Assembly: GCA_017302355.1 (NCBI GenBank)
Contig: JAFLDQ010000001.1
Location: 1 to 64,000 of the forward strand
Source of the DNA: Dechloromonas sp.
GTDB taxonomy: Bacteria > Pseudomonadota > Gammaproteobacteria > Burkholderiales > Rhodocyclaceae
DNA length: 64,000 nt
Direction: 5' to 3'
Made by a program: the position numbers and the translations under genes. Of the stretch, positions 52,813 to 62,374 are shown piece by piece; position 1 is the stretch's first letter, and every line of letters starts with the position of its first letter. The notes under the pieces were generated by a model. It was not told the DNA's origin. It was given only the letters and a program-made list of their open reading frames with translations, and made no database searches.

Positions 52813-53850
52813 TCAGCCGAGATTGCGGACGATATGGGGACCCAGCCAGTTGGCCAGTCTGATGGGCATTCGTCGCCAGGCGGCGATCAGGAACCTGTAC
52901 CTGGGGTTGTTGGGGTTGTTCTGCGGTACCGTGCTGTGCTTGTATAGGCAATACTCATAATGCAGGCGCTGCGGCTCGAATCCCCAGTTCTTCTTGAAGG
53001 AGTAGGGGCCGGTGCCTTCCTTGCTGCGACCATAATCAAAGATCCTGACGCCACGCTCGCAAGCGCGGCGCATCAGTTCCCAGTACTTGAAGTCGTTGGC
53101 GGCAAGATGGCGGGCGCTTTCGTCGTCGCCGGCGTAATAGGGCAGCACTTCGTCACGGAAATAGAAGGACAGTACACTGCTCAGCAGTTGGCCATCGGGA
53201 CCAGTGACGGTCAGTACTTCGCAATCGTTGCCAAAGACCTGGAGCAGGGCATCGAAATAGCGCTTGGGCAGGGCGGGTGTGCCATGACGATGCACGTTAT
53301 CGGCAAAAAGTTGGAAGAATCGGTCAGTGTTGCGGTCGACCGTGCTGACCAGGCCATTCTTGATGCCCTTGCGGACCATGGCGCGCTGTTTGCGCGGGAT
53401 GGCCAGCATGTTGGCCTCGATATCGGGCAGGATTTCCTTGCGGAAGGTGACGTATAGATCCTGGGTCGGCCAGTCCGCATGCCGGGGCGTCAGGTTGCGG
53501 AACTCGAGGTGGTCCACGTCGAGCTGGCGAGCGAGATCCTGCGCCGCATTTTCCAGCGCCATGGCTGCCTCGGCATCGACCGCCGCGACGCCGCCATAGA
53601 CGGCGAACGGCAACCCGACCAGGGCGTTGCCGAAAAGCCGGCTATTGACATGAGCCAACGGCAGGATGCCGCGGATTCCGCGGTCATCCTCGGCATGGAG
53701 AAAGTGCGTGGGATGCCTGAACACCTCCTGGATGATCTTCTGCCAGGCCGAACGATGAAAGAAGGTCGCTTCCGGACAAGAAAAAACGAACGCGTCCCAA
53801 CGCAATGCGGCGGCGGCGTTGGCCGGATCGAGATGCCTGATCTTGAGCAC
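52813..53850 (-). CDS. FemAB-like protein, XrtA/PEP-CTERM-associated
   Basis: The 345-residue GNAT-fold protein has FRHPTHFLHAEDDRGIRGIL and FDYGRSKEGTGPYSFKKNWG, as in the exosortase-associated FemAB family (TIGR03019 type). FemAB enzymes transfer amino acids from aminoacyl-tRNA to peptidoglycan precursors. Here it may attach an amino acid to the polysaccharide or lipid carrier, which would provide an acceptor for sorted proteins; that is inference. Confidence 0.9.
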   Translation of the reverse strand: MLKIRHLDPANAAAALRWDAFVFSCPEATFFHRSAWQKIIQEVFRHPTHFLHAEDDRGIRGILPLAHVNSRLFGNALVGLPFAVYGGVAAVDAEAAMALENAAQDLARQLDVDHLEFRNLTPRHADWPTQDLYVTFRKEILPDIEANMLAIPRKQRAMVRKGIKNGLVSTVDRNTDRFFQLFADNVHRHGTPALPKRYFDALLQVFGNDCEVLTVTGPDGQLLSSVLSFYFRDEVLPYYAGDDESARHLAANDFKYWELMRRACERGVRIFDYGRSKEGTGPYSFKKNWGFEPQRLHYEYCLYKHSTVPQNNPNNPRYRFLIAAWRRMPIRLANWLGPHIVRNLG

Positions 53851-53855
53851 GGTCT

Positions 53856-54701
53856 TCAGGCTTTAGAAAGGAAAAGGTGATCCATGCGCCCCCAGCGGAA
53901 GTCGCCCAGGAGACGCTGCAGCCGCGCTTCCATGCGGTGGATATTGACGTAGTGGCGGAACCGTGTCCTGGAACCGATATCGGGAATGCGCGGCTGATCC
54001 GGATCGATTTCCCACGGATGGAAATAGAAGACCGCAGGCAGCTTGTCCACATGATTGATCCGGCGCAGCATCCAGCGCGACAGGCCATAAGGCATCAGGC
54101 GGAAATAGCCACCGCCGCTTGCCGGCCAGTTGCGGTTCAGGAATCGCAAGGTGGTGGCAGGAATTTCGAGGAGGCCGCCGACCGAGTGGGCATGGCGAGG
54201 CGCCTCGGGCATCCCGTAGTGGTCATGGCGAATGGGATAGATGCTCGAACTGTAGCAATACCCGGCTCGCTCAAGGCAGTCGAAGGCCCAGAGGTTCCTG
54301 GCGCCGATCGAAAAGCTTGGCGCCCGGTAGCCCTTGACCTCCTGCCCCGCCAGATCCTCGAGGATCAGCTTGGCGAGGTTGATGTCGGCAAAAAATGCCG
54401 GCTCTGTCTGGTCGCTTGCCCGCTCGTGGCCGTAGCCATGACTCGCCAGCTCGTGGCCTTCGGCGACGATACGCCGGACAAGCGCCGGATAGCGCTCGGC
54501 AACCCAGCCGAGAGTGAAAAATGTGGCGTGCGTTCCGTGCTGATCGAGCATCGCGAGAATGCGGTCGACGTTGCGTTCGACCCGGCACTCACGGGTCGGC
54601 CACTCGCTGCGTGGAATATGCGGGGCGAACGCGGAAACCTGAAAGTAGTCCTCGACATCGATGGTGAGGGCGTTGATCACCGTTGTGGAATCCATGGCCA
54701 C
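53856..54701 (-). CDS. Polysaccharide deacetylase, XrtA-associated (DUF3473)
   Basis: The 281-residue NodB-type deacetylase contains NALTIDVEDYFQVSAF (metal/catalytic Asp), ELASHGYGHERAS (metal-binding His) and a C-terminal DUF3473 part including FYFHPWEIDPDQPRIPD. This matches the exosortase A-linked deacetylase (TIGR03006 type) that modifies the polymer. It is separated from both neighbours by 5 bases. Confidence 0.92.
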   Translation of the reverse strand: MAMDSTTVINALTIDVEDYFQVSAFAPHIPRSEWPTRECRVERNVDRILAMLDQHGTHATFFTLGWVAERYPALVRRIVAEGHELASHGYGHERASDQTEPAFFADINLAKLILEDLAGQEVKGYRAPSFSIGARNLWAFDCLERAGYCYSSSIYPIRHDHYGMPEAPRHAHSVGGLLEIPATTLRFLNRNWPASGGGYFRLMPYGLSRWMLRRINHVDKLPAVFYFHPWEIDPDQPRIPDIGSRTRFRHYVNIHRMEARLQRLLGDFRWGRMDHLFLSKA

Positions 54702-54706
54702 GAGAC

Positions 54707-55879
54707 TCAGGCGCCTGCCGGGAACCGGTGTTGTCCAGGGAGCCAGTCGGCGAGGTCGCTGGCGATGCGTTCAGCGGCACGACCATCCCAGAGTTCCGGA
54801 ATGCGTCCGTGTTTACCCCCCCCGGCGAGGATTTCGGCGGCTTCGCGGCGAATTGCCGCGGTGTCACGGCCAACCATCGTGTTGGTGCCCTGTTCGACGG
54901 TGATGGGACGCTCGGTATTCTCGCGCAAGGTGAGGCAGGGAACGCCGAGCGCCGTCGTTTCCTCCTGAAGACCACCGGAGTCGGTGAGGACGATGCGCGC
55001 GCTGGCCAGAAGACCGACCATTTCGAGGTAGCCCTGCGGTGGCAGCAGGACCAGCCTGTCCCCCTGGACATGATGGCCAAGGCCGAAGCGTTCGATATTG
55101 GCCCGGGTTCGCGGGTGCAGGGCGAAGATCAGCGGCAGTTGCACCGCAATCTCGTTCAGGACCTCCAGCAGCGATGCAAGGGTCTGGGGGTGGTCTACAT
55201 TCGAAGGCCGATGCAAGGTTACGACGCCGTAGCCTTCCGGCCCGGCAATGAGTTCGGGCAAGAATCCCTCCGTTGTCAGCGTCTCCGCGGGTTCGCGCGC
55301 AAGCTTCCGGTTTTGCAGCAGCGAGTCGATCATCACGTTACCAACGAAATGAACCCGCCCGGCATCGATCCCTTCGCGGAGCAGGTTGCTCTCCGCGTTG
55401 CGCTCGGTGGTATAGAGACGGTCGGCGACCTGGTCGGTCAGGATGCGGTTGATCTCCTCCGGCATCCGCCGGTCATAGCTGCGCAGTCCTGCCTCGACAT
55501 GAACCACCGGAACCCCCTTCTTGACGGCGACCAGCGTACATGCCAGCGTCGAATTGACATCACCGACGACCAGAACGCAGGATGGCCGATGCGCGTCGAT
55601 GACCGGTTCGAAACGCCGCATGACTTCGGCAGTCTGAACCGCATGGGACGCCGACCCGACATCGAGATTGATGTCGGGTCTGGGGAGTCGCAGGTCTTCG
55701 AACAACTTGTCGTTCATGTCCTTGTCGTAGTGCTGGCCGGTATGGACGAGCAGGGTGGGCAGGGGCGGAACGTTGCGTGCAAAGGCGCGCAGGATCGGCG
55801 CCACCTTCATGAAATTGGGGCGCGCTCCCACGACGCAGATCACGGGGCCAAGACCTGCCGGCCAGGATGCTGGAATCAT
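54707..55879 (-). CDS. wecB: UDP-N-acetylglucosamine 2-epimerase (non-hydrolysing)
   Basis: The 390-residue GT-B-fold epimerase interconverts UDP-GlcNAc and UDP-ManNAc. Conserved pieces are VVGARPNFMKVAPILRAF, LVHTGQHYDKDMNDKLFEDL and ILTDSGGLQEETTALGVPCL. It supplies an N-acetylmannosamine-type donor for the exopolysaccharide. It overlaps the ATPase gene by 4 bases. Confidence 0.93.
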   Translation of the reverse strand: MIPASWPAGLGPVICVVGARPNFMKVAPILRAFARNVPPLPTLLVHTGQHYDKDMNDKLFEDLRLPRPDINLDVGSASHAVQTAEVMRRFEPVIDAHRPSCVLVVGDVNSTLACTLVAVKKGVPVVHVEAGLRSYDRRMPEEINRILTDQVADRLYTTERNAESNLLREGIDAGRVHFVGNVMIDSLLQNRKLAREPAETLTTEGFLPELIAGPEGYGVVTLHRPSNVDHPQTLASLLEVLNEIAVQLPLIFALHPRTRANIERFGLGHHVQGDRLVLLPPQGYLEMVGLLASARIVLTDSGGLQEETTALGVPCLTLRENTERPITVEQGTNTMVGRDTAAIRREAAEILAGGGKHGRIPELWDGRAAERIASDLADWLPGQHRFPAGA

Positions 55880-57237
55880 TCGGGTTCCCCCAGCGGATGT
55901 GTGTCCTGAGGAGCGCCCGACGCTTGCTCCGTCTCCCGGAGGTCACCGACATGCGTAGCGGTCGGAACGCTCTTCCGCTGAAACCGTTGTCTCGATCGTT
56001 TTGTCCGTGGTGCGGATGACGGTGCGGCGGTTGACGGCGCATTGGCCTGCGGGGTTACGGATTCAACCGCCCGGCTTCCACTTTCGCCGGGAGTGTTCGG
56101 TTGCCCAGGGCGCTCGGCGTCGCCCTCCGGAGCAATCGATGACACGATTCTCTGGAGCAGGGAAAGCGTGGTTGCGTTGATCAACTCCAGCTGTTGAAGG
56201 CTTTGTTCAAGCCTCCCGAGTCGTTCATTGAATTGCCATGCATTGAGTCCCTCGAGAAGGACAGTCAAGTCTTCCCGCGAGGAACCACCCGGATCGATAC
56301 CGGGCCGACGCGTTGCCGGCTCTTGCGGGGGTGCGGATGTATCTGGCGCACGGCTCGCGAGCTTCGAATCGGATTCGGCGACTCGAGCATCAGCGCGATA
56401 CGATTCGCCGGAAGAGCCACCCTGGGTTTCTTCAAACATTTCGTCAGCGACCGTGTCGACATCAGAGACGTCGAATTCCTTCTTGCCACTCAGATAGCCG
56501 GACAGCAGCAGACGATCGCAGAGGGAATTGATGCGCCGGGGAATCCCGCTCGTGGCCCGGAAGATCGCATCGAAGCTGTCGGGAGTGAAGGTGGGGAAGC
56601 CACTGGCGCCAGCACACTTGAGCCGGTGCTCGACATAGCCGCGCGTTTCCTCCACATCCATCGGGCCGATATGGCTGGCGGCAATGACCCGTTGTCGAAA
56701 CTGCGTCATCTGCGGGCTTTGCAGGATGTTCCGGAATTCGGGCTGGCCAATCAGGAAGCTCTGCAGCAGCGCATGATTGCCATACTGGAAGTTTGACAGC
56801 ATGCGCAGTTCTTCGACGGCCCTGGAAGTCAGGTTCTGGGCCTCGTCGACGATCAGCAGGCAGCGCTTTCCCTTGCTGGTCATGCTGATCAGGTAGGCCT
56901 CCAGGGACATCAGGACATCGGCTTTCTCGACGTCCTTGGTGCGGATGCCGAACGCAGCGCCGACGAGACGCAGGGTATCTTCGGCGTCGATCTGGGTGCT
57001 GACGAGCTGAGCCGCGAGAAACCTGTCCTCGTCGAGACCGTCCAGCATGTGACGGACGATGGTCGTCTTGCCGGCGCCAACTTCACCGGTGATGACGATG
57101 AAGCCTTCATTCTGGTGCATGCCATATTCGAGATAGGCAGATGCACGCCGGTGCTGCTTGCTGGGGAAGTAAAACTGCTGCGGATCGGGGTTGAGCTGGA
57201 AGGGCTTGCTCGTCAAACCATAGAACGCTTCGTACAT
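55876..57237 (-). CDS. ExeA-like ATPase, XrtA/PEP-CTERM-associated
   Basis: The 453-residue protein has an AAA+ ATPase with Walker A GEVGAGKTTI (51-60) and Walker B CLLIVDEAQNL, and begins MYEAFYGLTSKPFQLNPDPQ as ExeA/GspA-like ATPases of exosortase loci do (TIGR03015 type). The C-terminal ~170 residues are low-complexity and polar with a short helix. It may energise assembly or secretion at the envelope. It starts 2 bases after the outer-membrane protein gene. Confidence 0.9.
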   Translation of the reverse strand: MYEAFYGLTSKPFQLNPDPQQFYFPSKQHRRASAYLEYGMHQNEGFIVITGEVGAGKTTIVRHMLDGLDEDRFLAAQLVSTQIDAEDTLRLVGAAFGIRTKDVEKADVLMSLEAYLISMTSKGKRCLLIVDEAQNLTSRAVEELRMLSNFQYGNHALLQSFLIGQPEFRNILQSPQMTQFRQRVIAASHIGPMDVEETRGYVEHRLKCAGASGFPTFTPDSFDAIFRATSGIPRRINSLCDRLLLSGYLSGKKEFDVSDVDTVADEMFEETQGGSSGESYRADARVAESDSKLASRAPDTSAPPQEPATRRPGIDPGGSSREDLTVLLEGLNAWQFNERLGRLEQSLQQLELINATTLSLLQRIVSSIAPEGDAERPGQPNTPGESGSRAVESVTPQANAPSTAAPSSAPRTKRSRQRFQRKSVPTATHVGDLRETEQASGAPQDTHPLGEPE

Positions 57238-57239
57238 AC

Positions 57240-58898
57240 CTAGAACACCATCATGACCGAGGCGATCAATGCATTTTCCTTGTAGGGAATCGTCGTGAGG
57301 TCCGAGCCGTCGAAGTCCTGATGGCGGGCATTCAGTGCGCCGACAGTGCTCGTGCCGAGCCGGGTGGAAATGCCGGCCTGGTACCAGGTCAGGGTCGTGT
57401 CGAGCTCACTCGTCAGGCCGCCCTTGGTTTTCCGCCGGGATGCGAGCAGGTTCAGGCCGGTGAGTTGCGTCAGGCGATGCGAATAGCTGACGGCATAGCC
57501 CCGCTGGTCAACGGTGCCAGCCTCGCTGACAATTCCGTCGATCCCGTTGGGGGCAAGCGTCAATGGCTGGCTCTTGCTGCGACCGGCGAGGAAGGTGATC
57601 GAATTACGGCTGCCGTAAAGCACGAGCGACAGTTGCTGATTGCGCTGCACCTGGGGACGGTTGGTCAGATAGTTGTTGATGGCCTGGGCATCCGGCGCGA
57701 TGCCCGCCTGGTTCAGCAGGTTCCGGATGTAGGCATCGCGGTTGACCGGATCAGGAATGAGACTTGCGAATATCTCGGAGTATTGGTCATAAACGGTTCC
57801 CAATCCCGTATTCGTGAACTGATCCGGGATGAGAGAGACATCCTTGGTGTCGGTATAGCGAATGGCGCTGAGCGGAAAGCGATGGCTGAGAAGGAAGTTG
57901 TGGCCGGTGCCGAAAAAGCGGTGTTCCCAGAATCCTGACGCCTGGGTACGTTCGGTCGGGGTCCAGTCGAAACCGGCGCCGTAGGTGCCCTGACTTTCAT
58001 TGTCACGGGACTGGTAGTTGTTGGATTCCCAGCCGCCACTGCCCGACAGGCGAAGATCCGGGAACAACCTGTAACTCAGCACGGCCCGGATGCGGGTATC
58101 GTCATAATCCCGCTCTGGCAGAAGCCCTACCTGGCTGTAATTGGTGTTTTGCTGGCTGCCGTCGATGGCCCAATTGAGATTCTGGAATCTCGTGTTTCCG
58201 CGGATCTGTCCTAGCCACTGGGAGAGGGTGACGTCTGAAATTGCACTGTCCTGTGCATTGGTGACTGCCATGTTGTAGCGGAGGAGATAATCCGCAGAGC
58301 CACCCAATTGCCCTCTTATGTACGGAGACACGGAATACGTCTGGGCCTGGGTAGTATTCCGAGTGTCATATACATTGCTTGCCGACTGCTGCCCGAACGG
58401 ATTGATGAGTTCCTGTGAGATCTGCCCGCTGAAGTCCACAAAGAGCCAGTTGTCGATCGCTTCGACCGTGCCGAATGCGCTGAGCGCACTTTGCGTCTGG
58501 TTGCCATTGTCGCCAGTTGAATAGAAGATGCCATTCAACTGGTAGTCAAGGAACATCCTCAGACGGGCCGTTCGTGCATCGATACGAACACCCGGCGACA
58601 ACTCGGAGATGAGGCCCGTCTGCTTGTCGGTCGCCGTCAGGTTGATGTTGTCGGTCAGAGTCTCGGTCACGCCAATGCGCGGCACGATGGTCCACGCCCG
58701 CGCTGTACCGGGTTCGTTCGAAGCGGTGGTTCCCTGTACGCTTGGATCAGGAACCGTTGCGGCACCGGGGACGTTCTCCCCGGAGGGTGTTGCAATGGGG
58801 GTCATGAGCGAGCCAGTGTCCTGACCAATGACCGGTCCGACGATGCAGTAACACACGACGCCGGTGGTCGCCGCCAGCCAGTTCGGTCTATTCTTCAT
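57240..58898 (-). CDS. Outer-membrane beta-barrel protein, XrtA/PEP-CTERM-associated
   Basis: The 552-residue protein has a signal peptide (MKNRPNWLAATTGVVCYCIV) and a barrel-like alternating pattern ending in aromatic residue F (ENALIASVMMVF), as for outer-membrane porins. It corresponds to the TIGR03016 family at exosortase loci, suspected to help export the polymer. I start at 58898, where the signal peptide begins; the gene overlaps the tyrosine kinase by 11 bases. Confidence 0.88.
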   Translation of the reverse strand: MKNRPNWLAATTGVVCYCIVGPVIGQDTGSLMTPIATPSGENVPGAATVPDPSVQGTTASNEPGTARAWTIVPRIGVTETLTDNINLTATDKQTGLISELSPGVRIDARTARLRMFLDYQLNGIFYSTGDNGNQTQSALSAFGTVEAIDNWLFVDFSGQISQELINPFGQQSASNVYDTRNTTQAQTYSVSPYIRGQLGGSADYLLRYNMAVTNAQDSAISDVTLSQWLGQIRGNTRFQNLNWAIDGSQQNTNYSQVGLLPERDYDDTRIRAVLSYRLFPDLRLSGSGGWESNNYQSRDNESQGTYGAGFDWTPTERTQASGFWEHRFFGTGHNFLLSHRFPLSAIRYTDTKDVSLIPDQFTNTGLGTVYDQYSEIFASLIPDPVNRDAYIRNLLNQAGIAPDAQAINNYLTNRPQVQRNQQLSLVLYGSRNSITFLAGRSKSQPLTLAPNGIDGIVSEAGTVDQRGYAVSYSHRLTQLTGLNLLASRRKTKGGLTSELDTTLTWYQAGISTRLGTSTVGALNARHQDFDGSDLTTIPYKENALIASVMMVF

Positions 58899-59844
58899 TT
58901 CCGTATCCATATCCATAGGCATAGCCGTATCCGTAGCGCTCTGATGCCGGTTGCGTCGCCTGATTCAGGACCATCATCTTGAGCGGGCAGGCCTCTATCG
59001 TCGACAGCGCTTCCTTGACGGCTGCCTGCGAGGTTTCACCGGCCTGGACGACGACCACGATCTGCCCCATGTGCGTCGCAAGTGTCCGTGCCTCGGTTGT
59101 CGCGAGCAGAGGAGGTGAATCGAAAATTATGATCCGGTCCGGGTAGCGCTGCGCCATGTCATCGAGCAAGCGGATCATCGCCTCGCTGGCCAGCAACTCG
59201 GTGGCGCGCGGATGCTGGGTGCCGCTCGGAAGGATGGAAAGCTTTTCGATGTTGGTACGCAGCAACACCCCGGAGATATCAAGGGAATTGGCCGTGACCA
59301 CATCGAGCAGACCTTCCGCCGGTGGAAGGCCAAGCATGTTCAGTACGGACGGTCGAGCCACGTCGGCATCGACCAGTACCACGGTATTGTCCAACTCCAT
59401 GGCGATACTGATTGCCAGGTTGATCGCGGTGAAGCTCTTCCCTTCTGCGGGCAAGGCACTGGTGACCATGATCAGATTGCCATTAGTAACCGGTGCGGCA
59501 CCCTTGTTCATGGCGTTGGCAATCAGGGGGCGCTTGATTACCCGGAACTCGCTGGCCAGCAGAGTGCGCGTCTGGCTCGGAACGAGGAGTCCCGATGCGC
59601 CGATGGCATCGAGGTCAAGCTCGACTCGCTTGCCGGCAGAAGGCGCCGTATCCGCAGGGGCAGCCCGACTGAAGTCACCGGACGGGTTCGCCTTACGAAC
59701 GGCTGTCTGCCGACGTTGCGGTGGGGCACTCGAGTCGCGGGCGGACGATGCGGGCGGGGCGTCGGGGAGTCTGTCCTCGGGCAGTTCGACCCCTGCCTGC
59801 CGCAGTTGCTCCAGCCGCTTGGCTGCTTGCTCAATAAGGCTCAT
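58888..59844 (-). CDS. Tyrosine autokinase (CpsD/BY-kinase type), XrtA-associated
   Basis: The 318-residue cytosolic BY-kinase has Walker A TSALPAEGKSF (129-138) and Walker A' LVDADVARPS (157-166), and its C-terminus is a tyrosine cluster with six Tyr in YGYGYAYGYGYGNEE. Autophosphorylation of this tail, in partnership with the chain-length protein encoded upstream, controls polymer length and export. It matches TIGR03018-type kinases of these loci. Confidence 0.93.
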   Translation of the reverse strand: MSLIEQAAKRLEQLRQAGVELPEDRLPDAPPASSARDSSAPPQRRQTAVRKANPSGDFSRAAPADTAPSAGKRVELDLDAIGASGLLVPSQTRTLLASEFRVIKRPLIANAMNKGAAPVTNGNLIMVTSALPAEGKSFTAINLAISIAMELDNTVVLVDADVARPSVLNMLGLPPAEGLLDVVTANSLDISGVLLRTNIEKLSILPSGTQHPRATELLASEAMIRLLDDMAQRYPDRIIIFDSPPLLATTEARTLATHMGQIVVVVQAGETSQAAVKEALSTIEACPLKMMVLNQATQPASERYGYGYAYGYGYGNEE

Positions 59845-59853
59845 TGATCTTCC

Positions 59854-61413
59854 TCAAGCAGCGCGTTCGGAAAGGTAGGTGAGCACTGCAATGCCAACTG
59901 CGTAGACAGTCACGAGAGCAGCACTCCCAACAGCAAATCGCGTGAGGCTTGCACGTTCGTGCATGTGACGGATTTCATTTGGGAGCAGGGAAACGATCCC
60001 CAGGACGGGCAGACCGGTCTGATCACGTAACGCCTTGCCATCGAAAAACGCCGGGCGCAACTGGCTGGCCGCAAGGGCCGCAAGGAAACCTCCCGCAATG
60101 GCCAACAGCAAGCCGAGCGGTAGCAGGACCAAACGATTCGGAGCCACCGGTCTTGTGGAAGCGTGCGGCGGATCGATTACGCGAAAATCGGCGATTCCCG
60201 CGACTGATTCGAGATTGCCGGTCAGTTCTGCCGACTCACGACGGGAAGCAAGCTGTTCGTAGTTCCTCCTGTGAATCTCGTAGTCGCGATTGAGTTGCAC
60301 CAGTTCTGCCTCGAGTTGCGGCTGGAATTTCATGAGTTCCTTGGTGCGCTTGTATCTCGCCTCATACTCTGTGACCCTGGTGCGTAACGAGGCGACATTG
60401 GCTTCCGCCTCGCCCAGAGATACCTTGAGTTGCTGATAGACAGGATTGTTGCTTACGCCAGCGCCGGGATTCGCCATGGCAAACTGTCGCCGGGCAAGAA
60501 TCTCTTTTCGCTTCTGCTCTTCCAGATCCTGGATAAGCCGTCGCGTTCCGATTACGTCGGGATGCTTGTCGGTGTACCTCTGCAGCAGGGTGTCGAGATT
60601 GCGCTTCTGGGCCTCGATGCGGCCGTCGATCTCGGGAAGCGAGATGCTTGCGTCAGCCCCTGGTGCTTCCGGCAGGAGCACCGGTTCATCGCCGACGATC
60701 TGACGGCGCAACGCATCCCTGGAATTCTCTGCCTCGCGCAGCTCGAGCCGGGCCTTCTGAAGCGACGCGGCGGTGTCCCCCAAGCGTACCATGCTGTCTC
60801 TGCCGTCGGCGGTCTCAAGTTCGACGTTGCGCAGCTTGAATTCCTTCAGCCTGCGCTCAGCTTCGGTGAGTTTCTTTTCCGAGTTGAGTATCTGTTCCTC
60901 GATAAACTTCCTGGCTGAATCGGAATCCTGGCGTTTGTCACCAAGACTGGATTCGAGAAAGATCGAGAGCAGCGACTGAACGACCTTCTGCGCCTTGGCC
61001 GGATCGGTGTCGCGGAAGGCGATCGTGTAGATGTTGTCCCGGTTGGTGCTCTTGATCTCCAGTCTCTTCATCAGGCTCTCAAAAAGGGCTTCCTGGGCCG
61101 CTCTGCTTTGGATGCCGAGATCCAGGTCCGCCATACGAACCACCTTTTCGACATTGGGGCGACTGATGAGGGTTCGACTCAACATCATTACCTGCTGCTC
61201 GACATTGGGCTGAACCGTCAGTCCAGACATCAGCGGCGTGAGAATCGATTGCGTGTCGAGCGATATCCTCGCCGTAGCCTCATACTTGTCGGGAATACTG
61301 AGAATGATGCCGGCCGCAATGGCGCCAATCAACCATGCGCTAAACATTCCAAGGCGACGGTGCTTCCAGGTCGCGCGCAGAACAGTCGTAGCCTGACGAA
61401 GAATTTCTTCCAT
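59854..61413 (-). CDS. Wzz/GumC-type polysaccharide chain length determinant, XrtA-associated
   Basis: The 519-residue inner-membrane protein has an N-terminal helix (~18-38), a long periplasmic coiled coil (~160-400, e.g. KRTKELMKFQPQLEAELVQL) and a C-terminal helix near 430-450 with a second at ~490-510. It is a PCP-2a-like co-polymerase (TIGR03007 type), partner of the tyrosine kinase 9 bases downstream. It sets polymer length and couples to the outer-membrane exporter. Confidence 0.92.
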   Translation of the reverse strand: MEEILRQATTVLRATWKHRRLGMFSAWLIGAIAAGIILSIPDKYEATARISLDTQSILTPLMSGLTVQPNVEQQVMMLSRTLISRPNVEKVVRMADLDLGIQSRAAQEALFESLMKRLEIKSTNRDNIYTIAFRDTDPAKAQKVVQSLLSIFLESSLGDKRQDSDSARKFIEEQILNSEKKLTEAERRLKEFKLRNVELETADGRDSMVRLGDTAASLQKARLELREAENSRDALRRQIVGDEPVLLPEAPGADASISLPEIDGRIEAQKRNLDTLLQRYTDKHPDVIGTRRLIQDLEEQKRKEILARRQFAMANPGAGVSNNPVYQQLKVSLGEAEANVASLRTRVTEYEARYKRTKELMKFQPQLEAELVQLNRDYEIHRRNYEQLASRRESAELTGNLESVAGIADFRVIDPPHASTRPVAPNRLVLLPLGLLLAIAGGFLAALAASQLRPAFFDGKALRDQTGLPVLGIVSLLPNEIRHMHERASLTRFAVGSAALVTVYAVGIAVLTYLSERAA

Positions 61414-61499
61414 CTGTCTTGATCCGAGCTAGGGAGCCGCCAAGGGTTGGAGTTCCCTCGGCGAGTCCTCATGTGTTGCCTGATGATGCGCTAGGTGGC

Positions 61500-62126
61500 T
61501 CAGAACCAGCTCTGCGGGATGATCAGGATGTCTCCCGGTTTCATCTCCACGTTGGCAGACACATCGCCGCGCTTGACCAGATCCTTGAGGCGGACACTGT
61601 ATTGGGTGTTGTTTTCCGAAGTGCGCAGAATGCTTGCCCGGTTGCCATCGGCAAACTCGGTCATGCCGCCGACGGCGATCATCACGTCAAGCGCAGTCAT
61701 CTTCTGCCTGTAGGGAAGAGTCTGCGGCCTCGTGGCCTCGCCCACGACGCGGACCTGTTCGCTGTACGGGCCGACAAAGCCGGTCACGATGACGGTGACA
61801 ACGGGATCGCGAATGAACTTGCCCAGTTCCTTCTCGATGTCGCGGGCGAGGGTCGTCGGGTTCTTGTCCATGGCGTCAAGATCATCGATCAGCGGTGCGG
61901 AAACCTTGCCGTCCGGGCGCACGGGGACCGCCATGGACAATTCCGGATTGCGCCAGACGACGATGTTCAGGTTGTCGCCCGGCCCGATCCTGTAGTTGTA
62001 ATCAGCAGCAGCGGCGGACCCGGGAGCTGGCGGATAGGAACTGGCACATGAGGCCAGCGCCAGAACTGAAAGTCCGGTCATTAGCCATTTGGTGCCGGAA
62101 GATACAACGGAACGAATCGTAATCAT
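61500..62126 (-). CDS. Polysaccharide export lipoprotein (Wza-like), XrtA-associated
   Basis: The 208-residue lipoprotein has a signal peptide with lipobox LALASC (Cys27), a polysaccharide export domain starting YNYRIGPGDNLNIVVWRNPE and a SLBB domain (VRVVGEATRPQTLPYRQKMT). It forms the periplasmic and outer-membrane part of the export channel (TIGR03027 type). I use the ATG at 62126, where the signal peptide begins. It is the first gene of the locus and faces the guanylyltransferase gene across 248 bases. Confidence 0.92.
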   Translation of the reverse strand: MITIRSVVSSGTKWLMTGLSVLALASCASSYPPAPGSAAAADYNYRIGPGDNLNIVVWRNPELSMAVPVRPDGKVSAPLIDDLDAMDKNPTTLARDIEKELGKFIRDPVVTVIVTGFVGPYSEQVRVVGEATRPQTLPYRQKMTALDVMIAVGGMTEFADGNRASILRTSENNTQYSVRLKDLVKRGDVSANVEMKPGDILIIPQSWF

Positions 62127-62374
62127 GGTTTTCCCCCACTCAGGTCGCAGAAATATCCGGCTGAACAAATGCCAGTCGCAGATCATAAACCAAATGCGAC
62201 CAGCGTAATGCCAAAGCGGCGAAGGATACCGGAACTATTTCACGGTTGACAACAATCGATTCGACTTGCGGGCGTGTGAGCGCCGCCCGGATCTGCCGCG
62301 ATCCTTTACAATTACCCACTGTCCGCGGTTGGCGCCTGGGCGCCCGCCCTGCGGATCCTTTTTGCGGGGTTATC

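Noticed and set aside
62127..62374. A possible sigma-54 (-24/-12) promoter for the exopolysaccharide locus
   Set aside because: TGGCAT and TCGCA are present on the minus strand near 62195-62215, but the GG-to-GC distance is three bases too long for a sigma-54 site.
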